Source of the DNA: an uncultured Spartobacteria bacterium
Lineage (GTDB): Bacteria > Verrucomicrobiota > Verrucomicrobiia > Chthoniobacterales > JAATET01
Direction: 5' to 3'
DNA length: 64,000 nt
NCBI GenBank assembly: GCA_937901895.1
Contig: CALGTD010000108.1
Location: 1-64,000 of the forward strand
Shown here: positions 9,779 to 18,364 of the stretch, in pieces
How the letters are laid out: each line of letters begins with the position of its first letter
Position numbering within the stretch: the stretch's first letter is position 1
Position numbers and translations under genes: made by a program
Notes under the pieces: model-generated
What the model was told of the DNA's origin: nothing
What the model saw: the letters and a program-made list of their open reading frames with translations, nothing else
Database searches by the model: none

Positions 9779-12189
9779 AGCGGCCTTTCATCATTTGGAT
9801 TTGCGCAGGGTTTGCGATCACGGCGCAGTGCTCCACGGTCAGTGCGACGCTTGAGAAGGCGCGGAACGCCCGCGCCGAAGGGCTGGGAGTCTCTGCGATT
9901 CACAGCCTGCGTGCGGCGCTGGATTCCGCGGAGGGAGCGGATCGCTCCGCGGTGGCACTTGAGCTTGCCAGGTGTCTGATCGATGGGGACCGGGAGCGAG
10001 AGGCGATTACGCTGCTCGAGAACGACGAATTTGAAGGCAATTCGGAGGCGCAATTCTGGCTGGCCCAGGCACTGGCGCAGGCGGGGGAAAACGAGCGGGC
10101 GCTGGAAATTTACACACGCGTGACGCAGGACCGCACTTTCGAAGGCCTCGCCGATGCGGAATATGGCCGTGCGCGAATGCTGGATGTGCTCGGACGTTCG
10201 CAGCAGGCGTTGCAGGCCTACGAGGCGATCCCGCCGGAAAGCCGGCGATACGAGAGTGCGCGACTTGGAGCGGCGGCGATTCTTGCGGAGCGCGGGCGCT
10301 CAGAACGGGCGCTGAAGTTTCTCGAGGACGCAACCGGTTCTTCGCGCAGGGACCGGGAAATTCAGCGGTATCTCACGGGGCGGGTTCTGCTTGAGACCGG
10401 TGACTACGAGGGCGTGAGAACGCAATACGACGGCTTCGAGCCGCGCAACCGGAAGCTGGCGGCTGGCGCGGTCATCGGGGATGCGGACGCGCTTGCCCGA
10501 ACGGGACGTCCGGCCGACGCGGAGAAGAGGCTGGAGGCATTTGTCTGGGCGAATCCGCGGACGCCGATGCTGCCCGAAGTGATGGCCAAACTCGACGAGG
10601 TCCGCGCGATGCAGCGGGAGCCGTCGAATGCGACGCTCAAGCTCTGGGAGAAATCCCCGCACAATCCGCAGCTCGCCGCGCTTGCGACCTACTATCTCGC
10701 CCGCAGCGACGAGCGCGAGGGCCGCACCGAGCGCGCAATCCGCACCTATCGCGAATATCTCGAGGCGAGGCCGGGTGGCGTGAACCGCTTCGAGGCCATG
10801 GTCCGGCTCGCCCGTCTTCATCTGTCCCGTGGCGAAATCAAGGAGGCGGAGCGGGTCCTTGAGGGAGCGGAGACGATCGCGGGTGACCGGAGGAATCGGG
10901 CGGCGTTGCGATTCCTCCGTGCGGCGTTGCGGTTCGAGTCGGGAAGTCCAGGGGATGCGACGAAGTTGTTCGTGCAGGCTGCGGAGATGGACCCTGCGAT
11001 CTCCGAGGCGGCGCTTTCGAATGCGGCGCTTTCGGCGATTCGTTCCGGCAATGAGCCGCTGGCGGCAGAAGTGATGAACGCGTTGTTCAAGGAGCATCCG
11101 GAAACCGCGCAGCGAATCGAACTTGCGCAGGCCTTCCAAAGCGCCGCCCAAGGCAATCCCGATGCCGGCGAGCAACTCGCATGGATTGCTGACCAGGCCG
11201 GCGAGCAGGGCCGGGCCGCCCGATTTGCCTCGGCGGAATGGCGATGGATGCACGGGGATATCCCGGGCGCGAGGGCGGAGCTTTTGCGCGTTGCCAACAC
11301 CCCGGGGGAGGCTCCCGGAAGTGCCCAGGCCGATTATTTCTCCGTCTATCTCGCCGATGACGGCACCATTGACGCGGTCGATCGTGTTTCGGCTGCGGCG
11401 AAGGAATTTCTTGCACGGAATCCGGACTCCGCAAACGAGGCTGCCGTGCGGATGAAGTGGGGGGAGGTGCTTTCGAGGGCGGGAGATCACGCCGGCGCGC
11501 GCGCGCAGTTCGAACTCGCAGCGGCGTCAGCGGACGATCCCAAGGTCGCCGCCGAGGCCAGTTTCCTCGCTGGGAGGGCCGCAAATCGCAGCATGGATGC
11601 CTCGCAGTTCGAGCAGGCGATCGTGTTGTTCGAGCGGGTTGCGGAGATCGGTGAGCCCGTTCTTGCCGAGCAGGCGCGACTCGAACAGGCCGCTCTCCGA
11701 AACGCACTGGGGCAGCCGGCGGAGGCCGTGAAGCTGCTCGACAGCCTGATTGCCGCCACGAAGAACGAGCGACTGCGGGTCGCGGCGGGGTTGATGAAGG
11801 CGCGCACGCTGATCGAATCGGAGCAGCCGGCCGATGTGTCCGCGGCGATCGAGACCTTGCGAGCGATTGCCGATGGCGAGTCCGCGTTGCCGGCGGAGCG
11901 CAATGAAGCCCTTGTCCGGCTGGCGGGAGCCTACGAAAAGAAGGGGGATTTCGACGGCACGCTGGCGGCCTACTATGAAGTCCTGAACGCCCCGCGCGAC
12001 AGTCAGCCGGAGTTTTACTGGTATTATCGGGCCGGCTTCGAGGCGGCGCGGCTGCTGCACGAGCGGGAGATGCTCAAGGAGGAGGCTGCGGTTCTCGAGA
12101 AGATGGCGTCGGTAAAGGGCCCCCGTGCCGCGGAGGCGGCGGAGGCGGTAAAGCGCTTGCGACTGGAGAACTTTATTTGGGAGGATTGA
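9775..12189 (+). CDS. Secreted tetratricopeptide-repeat protein
   Basis: Large exported scaffold-like protein of 804 residues with no assigned function. The ATG overlaps the uvrA stop by four bases and starts a signal peptide (MKRPFIIWICAGFAITAQCS). The rest is almost entirely Ala/Glu/Arg-rich helical hairpins spaced about 34 residues apart, typical of TPR: for example AQFWLAQALAQAGENERALE, EYGRARMLDVLGRSQQAL and LEQAALRNALGQPAEAVKLL. No enzymatic domain is visible. Such proteins in Verrucomicrobiota and Bacteroidota often organise periplasmic or outer-membrane complexes; that role is inference. It is followed after 10 bases by the aminotransferase gene, so uvrA, this gene and the aminotransferase probably form one transcript. 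Confidence 0.85.
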   Translation: MKRPFIIWICAGFAITAQCSTVSATLEKARNARAEGLGVSAIHSLRAALDSAEGADRSAVALELARCLIDGDREREAITLLENDEFEGNSEAQFWLAQALAQAGENERALEIYTRVTQDRTFEGLADAEYGRARMLDVLGRSQQALQAYEAIPPESRRYESARLGAAAILAERGRSERALKFLEDATGSSRRDREIQRYLTGRVLLETGDYEGVRTQYDGFEPRNRKLAAGAVIGDADALARTGRPADAEKRLEAFVWANPRTPMLPEVMAKLDEVRAMQREPSNATLKLWEKSPHNPQLAALATYYLARSDEREGRTERAIRTYREYLEARPGGVNRFEAMVRLARLHLSRGEIKEAERVLEGAETIAGDRRNRAALRFLRAALRFESGSPGDATKLFVQAAEMDPAISEAALSNAALSAIRSGNEPLAAEVMNALFKEHPETAQRIELAQAFQSAAQGNPDAGEQLAWIADQAGEQGRAARFASAEWRWMHGDIPGARAELLRVANTPGEAPGSAQADYFSVYLADDGTIDAVDRVSAAAKEFLARNPDSANEAAVRMKWGEVLSRAGDHAGARAQFELAAASADDPKVAAEASFLAGRAANRSMDASQFEQAIVLFERVAEIGEPVLAEQARLEQAALRNALGQPAEAVKLLDSLIAATKNERLRVAAGLMKARTLIESEQPADVSAAIETLRAIADGESALPAERNEALVRLAGAYEKKGDFDGTLAAYYEVLNAPRDSQPEFYWYYRAGFEAARLLHEREMLKEEAAVLEKMASVKGPRAAEAAEAVKRLRLENFIWED

Positions 12190-12199
12190 CCCTCTCCAA

Positions 12200-13279
12200 A
12201 TGCCACCAATAGATCACGTAAAACTCTTCATTCCGGGACCGGTCGAGGTCTCCGAGAAAACGCTTCAGGCCTTCCGCAGCCCGATGATCGGGCATCGCAG
12301 CGGCGATTTCAAAAAGCTCTACGCGGAGATTCATCCGCGTCTGCAAACCCTCTTCGGCACGAAGCAGCCGGTGTTTATTTCCACCTCCTCCGCGTGGGGT
12401 GTGATGGAGGGCGCCATCCGCAACCTCGTCGGGAAGAAGGTGCTCAACTGCATGTGCGGCGCGTTCTCCGACAAATGGCTCGACGTCAGCAAGCGCTGTG
12501 GAAAGCAGGCCGAGGGTCTGAAGGTCGAGTGGGGACAGCCGATCCTGCCGGAGCAGTTGGACGAAGCGCTCTCGAAAGGCGGCTTCGACGTCGTCACGGT
12601 CATTCACAATGAAACGTCGACCGGCGTGCGCAGTCCGTTGAAGGAAATCGCCGATGTCGTGAAGAAATATCCCGAGGTTCTGCTCGTGGTGGACACGGTG
12701 TCGTCGTTCTCGACCGAGCCGATTCCGATGGACGAACTCGGAATCGACGTGCTGCTCACGGGCAGTCAGAAGGCGCTTGCGCTGCCCCCGGGCATGGCTC
12801 TTTTCAGCGTGTCGGAGCGCGCATTCGAACGCGCGTCGACGATTCCGGACCGCGGCTATTATTTCGATTTCCTCGAGTTCCGGAAGAATCAGGAACAGGA
12901 CATGACGCCGAGCACGCCGGTCATCTCGCACATCTATGCGCTCCGGTCGAAGCTCGAGGACATTTTCGAGGAGGGGCCGGAAAATCGCTACGCACGCCAC
13001 GCGAAGCTCAACGGCATCGTTCACGAGTGGGTGAAGTCGCGGGGCTTTGAATTCTTCGCCCCCGAGGGGTATCGCTCGATCTCACTGACCTGCGTGAAGA
13101 ACAACCGCGGCGTGGATGTCGCGGAATGGATCAAACGCCTTCGCGAGAAATACCACTGCGTGTTCGACGGCGGCTACGGCAAGCTCAAGGGCGCGACGTT
13201 CCGCATCTCGAACATGGGCGACGAGACAGAGGAAACGATCACCGAACTCCTCGGCTGGCTCGACGACACGCTGCCGTAA
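12200..13279 (+). CDS. Class V PLP aminotransferase (alanine-glyoxylate/serine-pyruvate type)
   Basis: Fold-type I, class V aminotransferase of 359 residues, related to alanine-glyoxylate, serine-glyoxylate and the archaeal-type phosphoserine aminotransferases. The N-terminal FIPGPVEVSE and GHRSGDF motifs, the NETSTGV segment, the PLP-phosphate/ring-binding VVDTVSSFS (about 163-171) and the Schiff-base lysine in LTGSQKALALPPG (Lys191) are all present. Substrates cannot be told from sequence: serine biosynthesis (serC-like) or glyoxylate/serine turnover are both plausible. It sits 10 bases after the TPR gene and ends before two strong hairpins. Confidence 0.88.
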   Translation: MPPIDHVKLFIPGPVEVSEKTLQAFRSPMIGHRSGDFKKLYAEIHPRLQTLFGTKQPVFISTSSAWGVMEGAIRNLVGKKVLNCMCGAFSDKWLDVSKRCGKQAEGLKVEWGQPILPEQLDEALSKGGFDVVTVIHNETSTGVRSPLKEIADVVKKYPEVLLVVDTVSSFSTEPIPMDELGIDVLLTGSQKALALPPGMALFSVSERAFERASTIPDRGYYFDFLEFRKNQEQDMTPSTPVISHIYALRSKLEDIFEEGPENRYARHAKLNGIVHEWVKSRGFEFFAPEGYRSISLTCVKNNRGVDVAEWIKRLREKYHCVFDGGYGKLKGATFRISNMGDETEETITELLGWLDDTLP

Positions 13280-13283
13280 GAAA

Positions 13284-13358
13284 TCCGCGACGCATCGCGG
13301 AAAGGAAATACAGGAAACGTCGGGAAGGAGGCCCGCACCCCGCGGGCGATCTCCTTCC
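13284..13358. terminator. Two hairpins between convergent genes
   Basis: Two strong inverted repeats lie between the aminotransferase gene (plus) and the lipoprotein gene (minus). The first is TCCGCGA/TCGCGGA around a 4-base loop at 13284-13301, four bases after the aminotransferase stop. The second is GGAAGGAG/CTCCTTCC at 13323-13358 with an inner CCCGC/GCGGG stem. T-rich patches follow on the minus strand. Placement supports a two-way terminator. Confidence 0.6.
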
Positions 13359-13404
13359 TGGCGGATGTTTCTTCCAGACTGGGGGAGAGGCTTCCCTTCG
13401 GAAA

Positions 13405-13704
13405 CTACGGGAGCGGGTTGGGCTCCTTGCCCTCCTCGAGAGTCTCCTTCACATCCTGTGCGGCATCCTTCACCGCGTGACCCGCCTTGTCGGCGAGTTC
13501 CTCGGCCTTGTCCGCAGCGTCCTTCGCGGCATCGGCGGCTTTTTCACCGAGATCGCGGGCTGCATCGGCGGCTTCGTGGGCCGCGTGATCGACGGAGGAT
13601 TCCGCAGAGGGTGTCGGCGTGGCCGTTTCCGACGGAGATTGGGAATCGCAGGCTCCAAGGGCGAGTGCGGCGACAACGGCGGGAAGAAGGAGTTGGATTT
13701 TCAT
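13405..13704 (-). CDS. Small alanine-rich lipoprotein with amphipathic helix
   Basis: A 99-residue predicted lipoprotein. The signal peptide ends in a lipobox (LALGACD, Cys19). After a short Ser/Thr/Pro linker, residues 42-92 are a continuous Ala/Lys/Asp/Glu helix built on an 11-residue pattern (AADAARDLGEK, AADAAKDAADK, AEELADKAGH), like LEA or apolipoprotein-type amphipathic repeats and like entericidin-neighbour or YtxH-type proteins. It could coat membrane or interact with peptidoglycan, but function is unknown. It lies 39 bases downstream of the phosphohexomutase gene on the same strand. Confidence 0.8.
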   Translation of the reverse strand: MKIQLLLPAVVAALALGACDSQSPSETATPTPSAESSVDHAAHEAADAARDLGEKAADAAKDAADKAEELADKAGHAVKDAAQDVKETLEEGKEPNPLP

Positions 13705-13743
13705 GGTGGGAGAGAAAAACGGTGGAACCGAAGTGTCTGCGGG

Positions 13744-15699
13744 TCAAGCCTTCGCGTCGAGTCCGGCCAGACGGCGATCAACGTCTTCGCGAAGAGCCGT
13801 CCAGATCGCTTCCAGGCGTTCCGCGGCTGTGCGACGGGACCCTGCCACATCGGCAGACGGAGGCTGCACCGCAAACAGGTAGTATTTGATCTTCGGCTCC
13901 GTGCCGGACGGTCGCACCGCGACACGACAACCGTCCGCCGTGTGAAACATCATCATGGCTTCCGCGGGGATGCGGTCGCCCTCGCTGTCGAAGATCTCGT
14001 CCGTCGAGAAATCCTGTGTGCGAACAACGGGGGATCCCGCCAATGCGGCCGGGGGTTGCGGTCGGTAGGACTCGATGAGTGCGCGGATTCTGCGCGCGCC
14101 ATCCGCCCCCTCCATCACGATCGACTCGCTGTGTTCGAGGTGGACGCCGAACTCCGCGAACAGTTCGTCCAGGAGCGCGTGCAGCGTGATTCCGAGGGAG
14201 CGCGCGTGCGCGGCCACTTCCGCGAACATCACGGCCGCGGCGTTCGCGTCCTTGTCCCGGGCGAAATCCCCGCCGCTGTATCCGTAGCTTTCCTCTCCGC
14301 CGAAGACGAACAGCGAGCTGTGCTCGAGAAGCAAACGGCGCTTCTCGTCCTCGGGAAGGGCATCGTAGTCGGGACGAAGTGCCGCGGGAATCGCCTCCTC
14401 ATATTTGCGGAGTTTCGCGCCGATGTATTTGAATCCGGTAAGCGTCTCCACGCAGCGGAGGCCGTATTTCTCGGCGATGCGTGCCTGGAGATCGGTCGTT
14501 ACAAAGGTCTTGATGATGACGCCACGTTCACGGGTGGAATCATTCAGAATTCCCATTTCGAAGAACTTCCGGGCGCGATATGCGGCGATCAGGGATCCGA
14601 TCTGGTTTCCTGTCAGCAGACGCATCCGTCCATCGGAATCGCGGGCTGCCACGCCGAGCCGGTCCGCATCGGGATCGGACGCCATCACGAGATCTGCGCC
14701 GACGGCTTCCGCCTGCTCGATCGCGAGCGTGAGGGCCTCCGCGTTTTCCGGATTCGGCGACTTCACGGTCGGAAACCGCCCGTCGGGAATCTCCTGGGAC
14801 CCGACGGTCGAAACGCGGCATCCGATTCGCTCGAGGACGGGAACCGTGGAAATGGAGCCGACTCCGTGAAGCGGACTGAACACGACCGACAAGTCCGCCG
14901 CCCGCACCGTTATAGGATCCAGAACGAGCGACTCGAGTTTTGAAATGTAAGCCTCGTCGATCTCCCGGCCGAGCGGACGGATGGATCCACGCTGGTTTTC
15001 AGGAACGACCTCATAGCGTTCGCCGGCGACCGCCCGAACGCGCTCGATGATGCGGCTGGCGTCGGGCTCGACGATCTGGCCGCCATCGCTGAAGTAGACC
15101 TTGTAGCCGTTGTATTCCGGCGGGTTGTGGCTGGCCGTGAGATTGATTCCAGCCACCGAGCGGGTCTTTCGGACGGCAAACGAGAGCTCCGGAGTGGACC
15201 GCGGGCCGTCGAAAAGCAGCGCGTCGATGCCGTGATCGGCGATCACGCGTGCGACGAATTCCGCAAATTCCCTCGAGAAATGACGGGTGTCGTGGGCGAT
15301 GCAGATGGATGGCCTGCCCGTCCGCCCTGAAGCCGCGTGCCACTCCAGCACATACGAACAAAGTCCCTGCGTCGCGCGGCTCAGGTTGAACCGGTTCATC
15401 GTGTTCGTGCCGACGCACGGGTGCTGCGGCCGGCCATTTGGCCCGCCTTCGCCCTGTTCCGCTGCGGTGACGACACGACCAATCGTCTTCCCGCGAAGGC
15501 CTCCGGTGCCGAAGGCGAGTGTGCGGAAAAAGCGATCGTCGAGTTCCTTCCATTCGCGGCAATCGATCAGCTCGCGGACGGATCCGGTCGCGACCGGATC
15601 CTCGGAAGTTTCCAGGAGGAGGCGGATGTTCTCCTCCGACGAAGCAAGAATGTCTCCGCGCTCGCGCGCGGCTGCGATGAAATCGAGAATGTCGCTCAT
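13744..15699 (-). CDS. Phospho-sugar mutase (phosphoglucomutase/phosphomannomutase)
   Basis: Alpha-D-phosphohexomutase of 651 residues, interconverting hexose 1- and 6-phosphates for glycogen, cell-wall and nucleotide-sugar synthesis. All four active-site loops are visible: the phosphoserine loop LTASHNPPEYNG (Ser190), the metal-binding DPDADRLG, the sugar-recognition GGEESYGYSGGD and the phosphate-binding RPSGTEPKIKYY near the C-terminus. The length and an N-terminal extension with FGTGGLRG fit the PGM2/YbbT-type bacterial phosphoglucomutase. I chose MSDILDF as start; the frame continues 19 codons upstream with no coding feel. Whether glucose or mannose is preferred cannot be read from sequence. 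Confidence 0.93.
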   Translation of the reverse strand: MSDILDFIAAARERGDILASSEENIRLLLETSEDPVATGSVRELIDCREWKELDDRFFRTLAFGTGGLRGKTIGRVVTAAEQGEGGPNGRPQHPCVGTNTMNRFNLSRATQGLCSYVLEWHAASGRTGRPSICIAHDTRHFSREFAEFVARVIADHGIDALLFDGPRSTPELSFAVRKTRSVAGINLTASHNPPEYNGYKVYFSDGGQIVEPDASRIIERVRAVAGERYEVVPENQRGSIRPLGREIDEAYISKLESLVLDPITVRAADLSVVFSPLHGVGSISTVPVLERIGCRVSTVGSQEIPDGRFPTVKSPNPENAEALTLAIEQAEAVGADLVMASDPDADRLGVAARDSDGRMRLLTGNQIGSLIAAYRARKFFEMGILNDSTRERGVIIKTFVTTDLQARIAEKYGLRCVETLTGFKYIGAKLRKYEEAIPAALRPDYDALPEDEKRRLLLEHSSLFVFGGEESYGYSGGDFARDKDANAAAVMFAEVAAHARSLGITLHALLDELFAEFGVHLEHSESIVMEGADGARRIRALIESYRPQPPAALAGSPVVRTQDFSTDEIFDSEGDRIPAEAMMMFHTADGCRVAVRPSGTEPKIKYYLFAVQPPSADVAGSRRTAAERLEAIWTALREDVDRRLAGLDAKA

Positions 15700-15797
15700 G
15701 CGAACCCCGAGCCTAGCGAAGGGCGGGCGGCGCGATGAAGTCCAATCCACCGGCATCGCGCGGTCGGAGGCGCGTCATCGAATGGATCGGCTTTCCG

Positions 15798-17084
15798 TCA
15801 GGGAATCTGCTCGCCGCGGATGAGATCGTCGAAGGTCTGTCGCTCACGCACGATGGACCACTTTGCCCCGTCGACCAGGACCTCGGGAAGCAGCGGACGG
15901 GAGTTGTAGGTCGAGGACATGACGAATCCATACGCGCCGGCACTGAGCAGTGCGACGCGGTCTCCGGCTTCGAGCGCGGGAATTGCGCGATCCTGCGCAA
16001 AAAAGTCGCCGCTTTCACAAACGGGACCGACCACGTCCATGACGACCGGTTCCGCAGCGCGCCGGACGAGGGGGTGGATCTCGTGATACCCCTCGTAGAG
16101 CGCGGGGCGGATGAGATCGTTCATCGCGGCGTCGACCACGGTGAAGGTCTTGGCCGGCGTCTTTTTCACGTAAAGGACCGAGGCGAGAAGCACGCCGGCG
16201 TTACCAACAATGAAGCGACCGGGTTCGAGGAGGATCTTCAGTCCAAGCGGCTTCAACAGCGGAACGACATGCTCCGCGTAGGCCTCGGGTGTAATTCGGC
16301 GGGGGTGATCCTCGGCAGTCCACCATGCGGGATCGCCGGATTCGAGCGCGGGGTCGTAGACAATGCCGATGCCGCCGCCGATGCTGAAAAACTCGATCGC
16401 GTAATCCGTCTTTAATCTTTCGACGAGCGGGACGAGCTTCGCAATGGCCTCGGCGAACGGCTTTGGATCAAGGATCTGCGAGCCGATGTGCGTCTGCACG
16501 CCGCGGATGAGGAGATTCGGCATGGCGGCCGCTTCGCGATAAACCTGCTCCGCGCGATCGAGACCGATGCCGAACTTGTTCTGGCTCTTGCCGGTCGAGA
16601 TGTATTTGTGCGTGCCCGCGTCGACATCCGGATTCACCCGCACGGCGACCGGTGCCTTCACGCCGAGTTCTCCGGCGACCTGATTGATAAACGCGAGTTC
16701 CGCCTCGCTCTCGACGTTGAAGCAATAGATGCCCTCGCGCAGCGCGTATTCGATTTCGGCTCGCGTCTTGCCGACTCCGGCGAAGGTGCAATGCGCTGCG
16801 GCGCCGCCCGCCTTCACCACGCGAAAGAGCTCACCGCCGGATACGATGTCGAAATCCGCGCCCTCGCTGGCGAGGAGGTTGAGGATCGCGAGATTCGAGT
16901 TTGCCTTCACCGCGTAGCAGACGCGGTGGTCGAGTTCGGCGAGCGCGCGATCGAGCCGGCGGAAATTCGTGCGAATCGTCTCCGCGGAATAGACGTAGGC
17001 GGGGGTGCCGACATTGGAGGCGATCTCGGAAAGGTCGACGCCTTCGCAATGGAGGCGATTGTCTGTGTAGCGGAAGCTGTGCAT
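15798..17084 (-). CDS. lysA: Diaminopimelate decarboxylase
   Basis: PLP enzyme (alanine racemase-like fold III) that decarboxylates meso-diaminopimelate to L-lysine, the last step of lysine synthesis; 428 residues, normal length. Seen: the Schiff-base lysine in CYAVKANSN (Lys60), HIGSQ (about 199-203), the Gly-rich phosphate site SIGGGIG (about 234-240), LLEPGRF and the active-site cysteine in CESGDFF (Cys356), followed by a conserved GAYG. The start at MHSFRYTD is chosen over an in-frame position 29 codons upstream. Divergent from the xylanase gene; no lysine riboswitch is recognisable in the 125-base leader, though inverted repeats are present there. Confidence 0.95.
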   Translation of the reverse strand: MHSFRYTDNRLHCEGVDLSEIASNVGTPAYVYSAETIRTNFRRLDRALAELDHRVCYAVKANSNLAILNLLASEGADFDIVSGGELFRVVKAGGAAAHCTFAGVGKTRAEIEYALREGIYCFNVESEAELAFINQVAGELGVKAPVAVRVNPDVDAGTHKYISTGKSQNKFGIGLDRAEQVYREAAAMPNLLIRGVQTHIGSQILDPKPFAEAIAKLVPLVERLKTDYAIEFFSIGGGIGIVYDPALESGDPAWWTAEDHPRRITPEAYAEHVVPLLKPLGLKILLEPGRFIVGNAGVLLASVLYVKKTPAKTFTVVDAAMNDLIRPALYEGYHEIHPLVRRAAEPVVMDVVGPVCESGDFFAQDRAIPALEAGDRVALLSAGAYGFVMSSTYNSRPLLPEVLVDGAKWSIVRERQTFDDLIRGEQIP

Positions 17085-17110
17085 GGAAAAGAGACGGAGT
17101 CTCGGGAATT

Positions 17111-17144
17111 CGCGTCCGGGTTTTAAGTGAAAAATGCGGACGCG
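17111..17144. promoter_or_regulatory. Inverted repeat between lysA and xylanase
   Basis: CGCGTCCG at 17111-17118 and CGGACGCG at 17137-17144 form perfect 8-base arms around an 18-base AT-rich loop, midway between two divergent genes. A second short repeat (GAGAC/GTCTC, 17091-17103) sits in the lysA leader. It could be a regulator binding site for the xylanase, for lysA, or a leader hairpin. Only the symmetry is seen; the function is inference. Confidence 0.4.
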
Positions 17145-17209
17145 GAATCCGACATTTCGATGCACCGCCACGGTCGACAGCGGGTTTCATCCCAATACAC
17201 TGCGTTGCG

Positions 17210-18316
17210 ATGAGAGTCTTTCCCCCCCTTGTCGCCGGAATCGTCCTTGTTGCCGGCTCGCTGTTCGCGGAACCCACCTTGAAGGAGGCCTTCGAAAGGG
17301 ATTTCCGGATTGGCGCGGCATTGAGCCCCAAATATTTTTCGGGAAGAGATTCCGCCGGCGTCGAGCTGGTGAAAAAGCAGTTCAACACGATCACGCCGGA
17401 AAACGCGCTCAAATGGGAGCCGGTTCATCCGCGGCCGGACGAGTATCGGTTCGAGGAAGCGGATCGCTTCGTGGAGTTTGGCGAGGCGAACGACATGTTC
17501 ATCGTCGGCCACGCGCTGGTCTGGCATCATCAGACGCCGGATTGGGTTTTCCAGGACGGGGAGGGGAAGCCGCTGGACCGCGAGGCGCTGCTCGAGCGGA
17601 TGCGCGAGCACATTCACACGGTCGTCGGCCGTTACAAGGGCCGCGTCCACGGGTGGGACGTGGTCAACGAGGCGCTCGCTGATGACGGCTCGCTGCGGGA
17701 TTCGCCGTGGAAGCGGATCATCGGCGACGACTACGTCCAGAAGGCATTCGAGTATGCGCACGAGGCTGATCCGGACGCGGAACTCTACTACAACGACTAC
17801 AGCATCGAGGAGCCTGCCAAACGGGCCGGAACCGTCGCGCTTTTGAAGCGGCTGAAGGAAGCCGGGTGCCGGATCGATGGCGTCGGAATTCAGGAACACG
17901 TCGGCCTGGATTGGCCATCACTGGAGAATCTGGAGGCGTCGATTCGCGCCTTCGGTAACGAGGGCGTCCAGGTGATGATCACCGAACTCGACGTCAATGT
18001 GCTGCCGACCAGGTGGGGGGAGGGAGATGCGGACCTCTCGGGCCGCAAGGAGGTCGATCCCGCACTCAACCCCTACACCGAAGGGCTGCCCGACGAGATG
18101 CAGGAGAAACTCGCGAATCGCTATGCCGAGTTGTTCGCGCTGTATCGGAAGCACCGCGACCTTATTCCCCGGGTGACCTTCTGGGGTGTCGGGGATGGGG
18201 ATTCGTGGCTGAACAATTTCCCCGTGAGAGGCCGCACAAATTACCCGCTGCTTTTCGATCGCGAGCTCAAGCCAAAGCCGGCGTATCAGGCCGTGATCGA
18301 AGCGGCGTCCGACTAA
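17210..18316 (+). CDS. GH10 endo-1,4-beta-xylanase, secreted
   Basis: Glycoside hydrolase family 10 enzyme that cuts the beta-1,4-xylan backbone, 368 residues consisting of a signal peptide (MRVFPPLVAGIVLVAGSLFA) and one catalytic barrel with no carbohydrate-binding module. Catalytic residues are clear: acid/base Glu154 in WDVVNEAL and nucleophile Glu259 in ITELDVNV. Other GH10 marks are TPENALKWEPVHP, GHALVWHHQTP and the late FWGVGDGDSWLN. The ATG at 17210 was chosen because it starts the signal peptide. It fits with the uronate cluster at 41692-46646 in use of plant glucuronoxylan, but the two loci are 24 kb apart. Confidence 0.95.
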   Translation: MRVFPPLVAGIVLVAGSLFAEPTLKEAFERDFRIGAALSPKYFSGRDSAGVELVKKQFNTITPENALKWEPVHPRPDEYRFEEADRFVEFGEANDMFIVGHALVWHHQTPDWVFQDGEGKPLDREALLERMREHIHTVVGRYKGRVHGWDVVNEALADDGSLRDSPWKRIIGDDYVQKAFEYAHEADPDAELYYNDYSIEEPAKRAGTVALLKRLKEAGCRIDGVGIQEHVGLDWPSLENLEASIRAFGNEGVQVMITELDVNVLPTRWGEGDADLSGRKEVDPALNPYTEGLPDEMQEKLANRYAELFALYRKHRDLIPRVTFWGVGDGDSWLNNFPVRGRTNYPLLFDRELKPKPAYQAVIEAASD

Positions 18317-18364
18317 GGAGCCGTCTTACTCGCGGGTCATCTTCGGCTGTCAGAGGGGCGCGCC

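Noticed and set aside
13126..14943. 605-codon plus-strand frame across the lipoprotein and phosphohexomutase
   Set aside because: It runs through the aminotransferase end, a terminator region and two genes on the opposite strand; the sequence has no protein character.
17085..17209. Lysine riboswitch in the lysA leader
   Set aside because: The leader is too short and lacks the multi-helix L-box core; only simple inverted repeats are seen.
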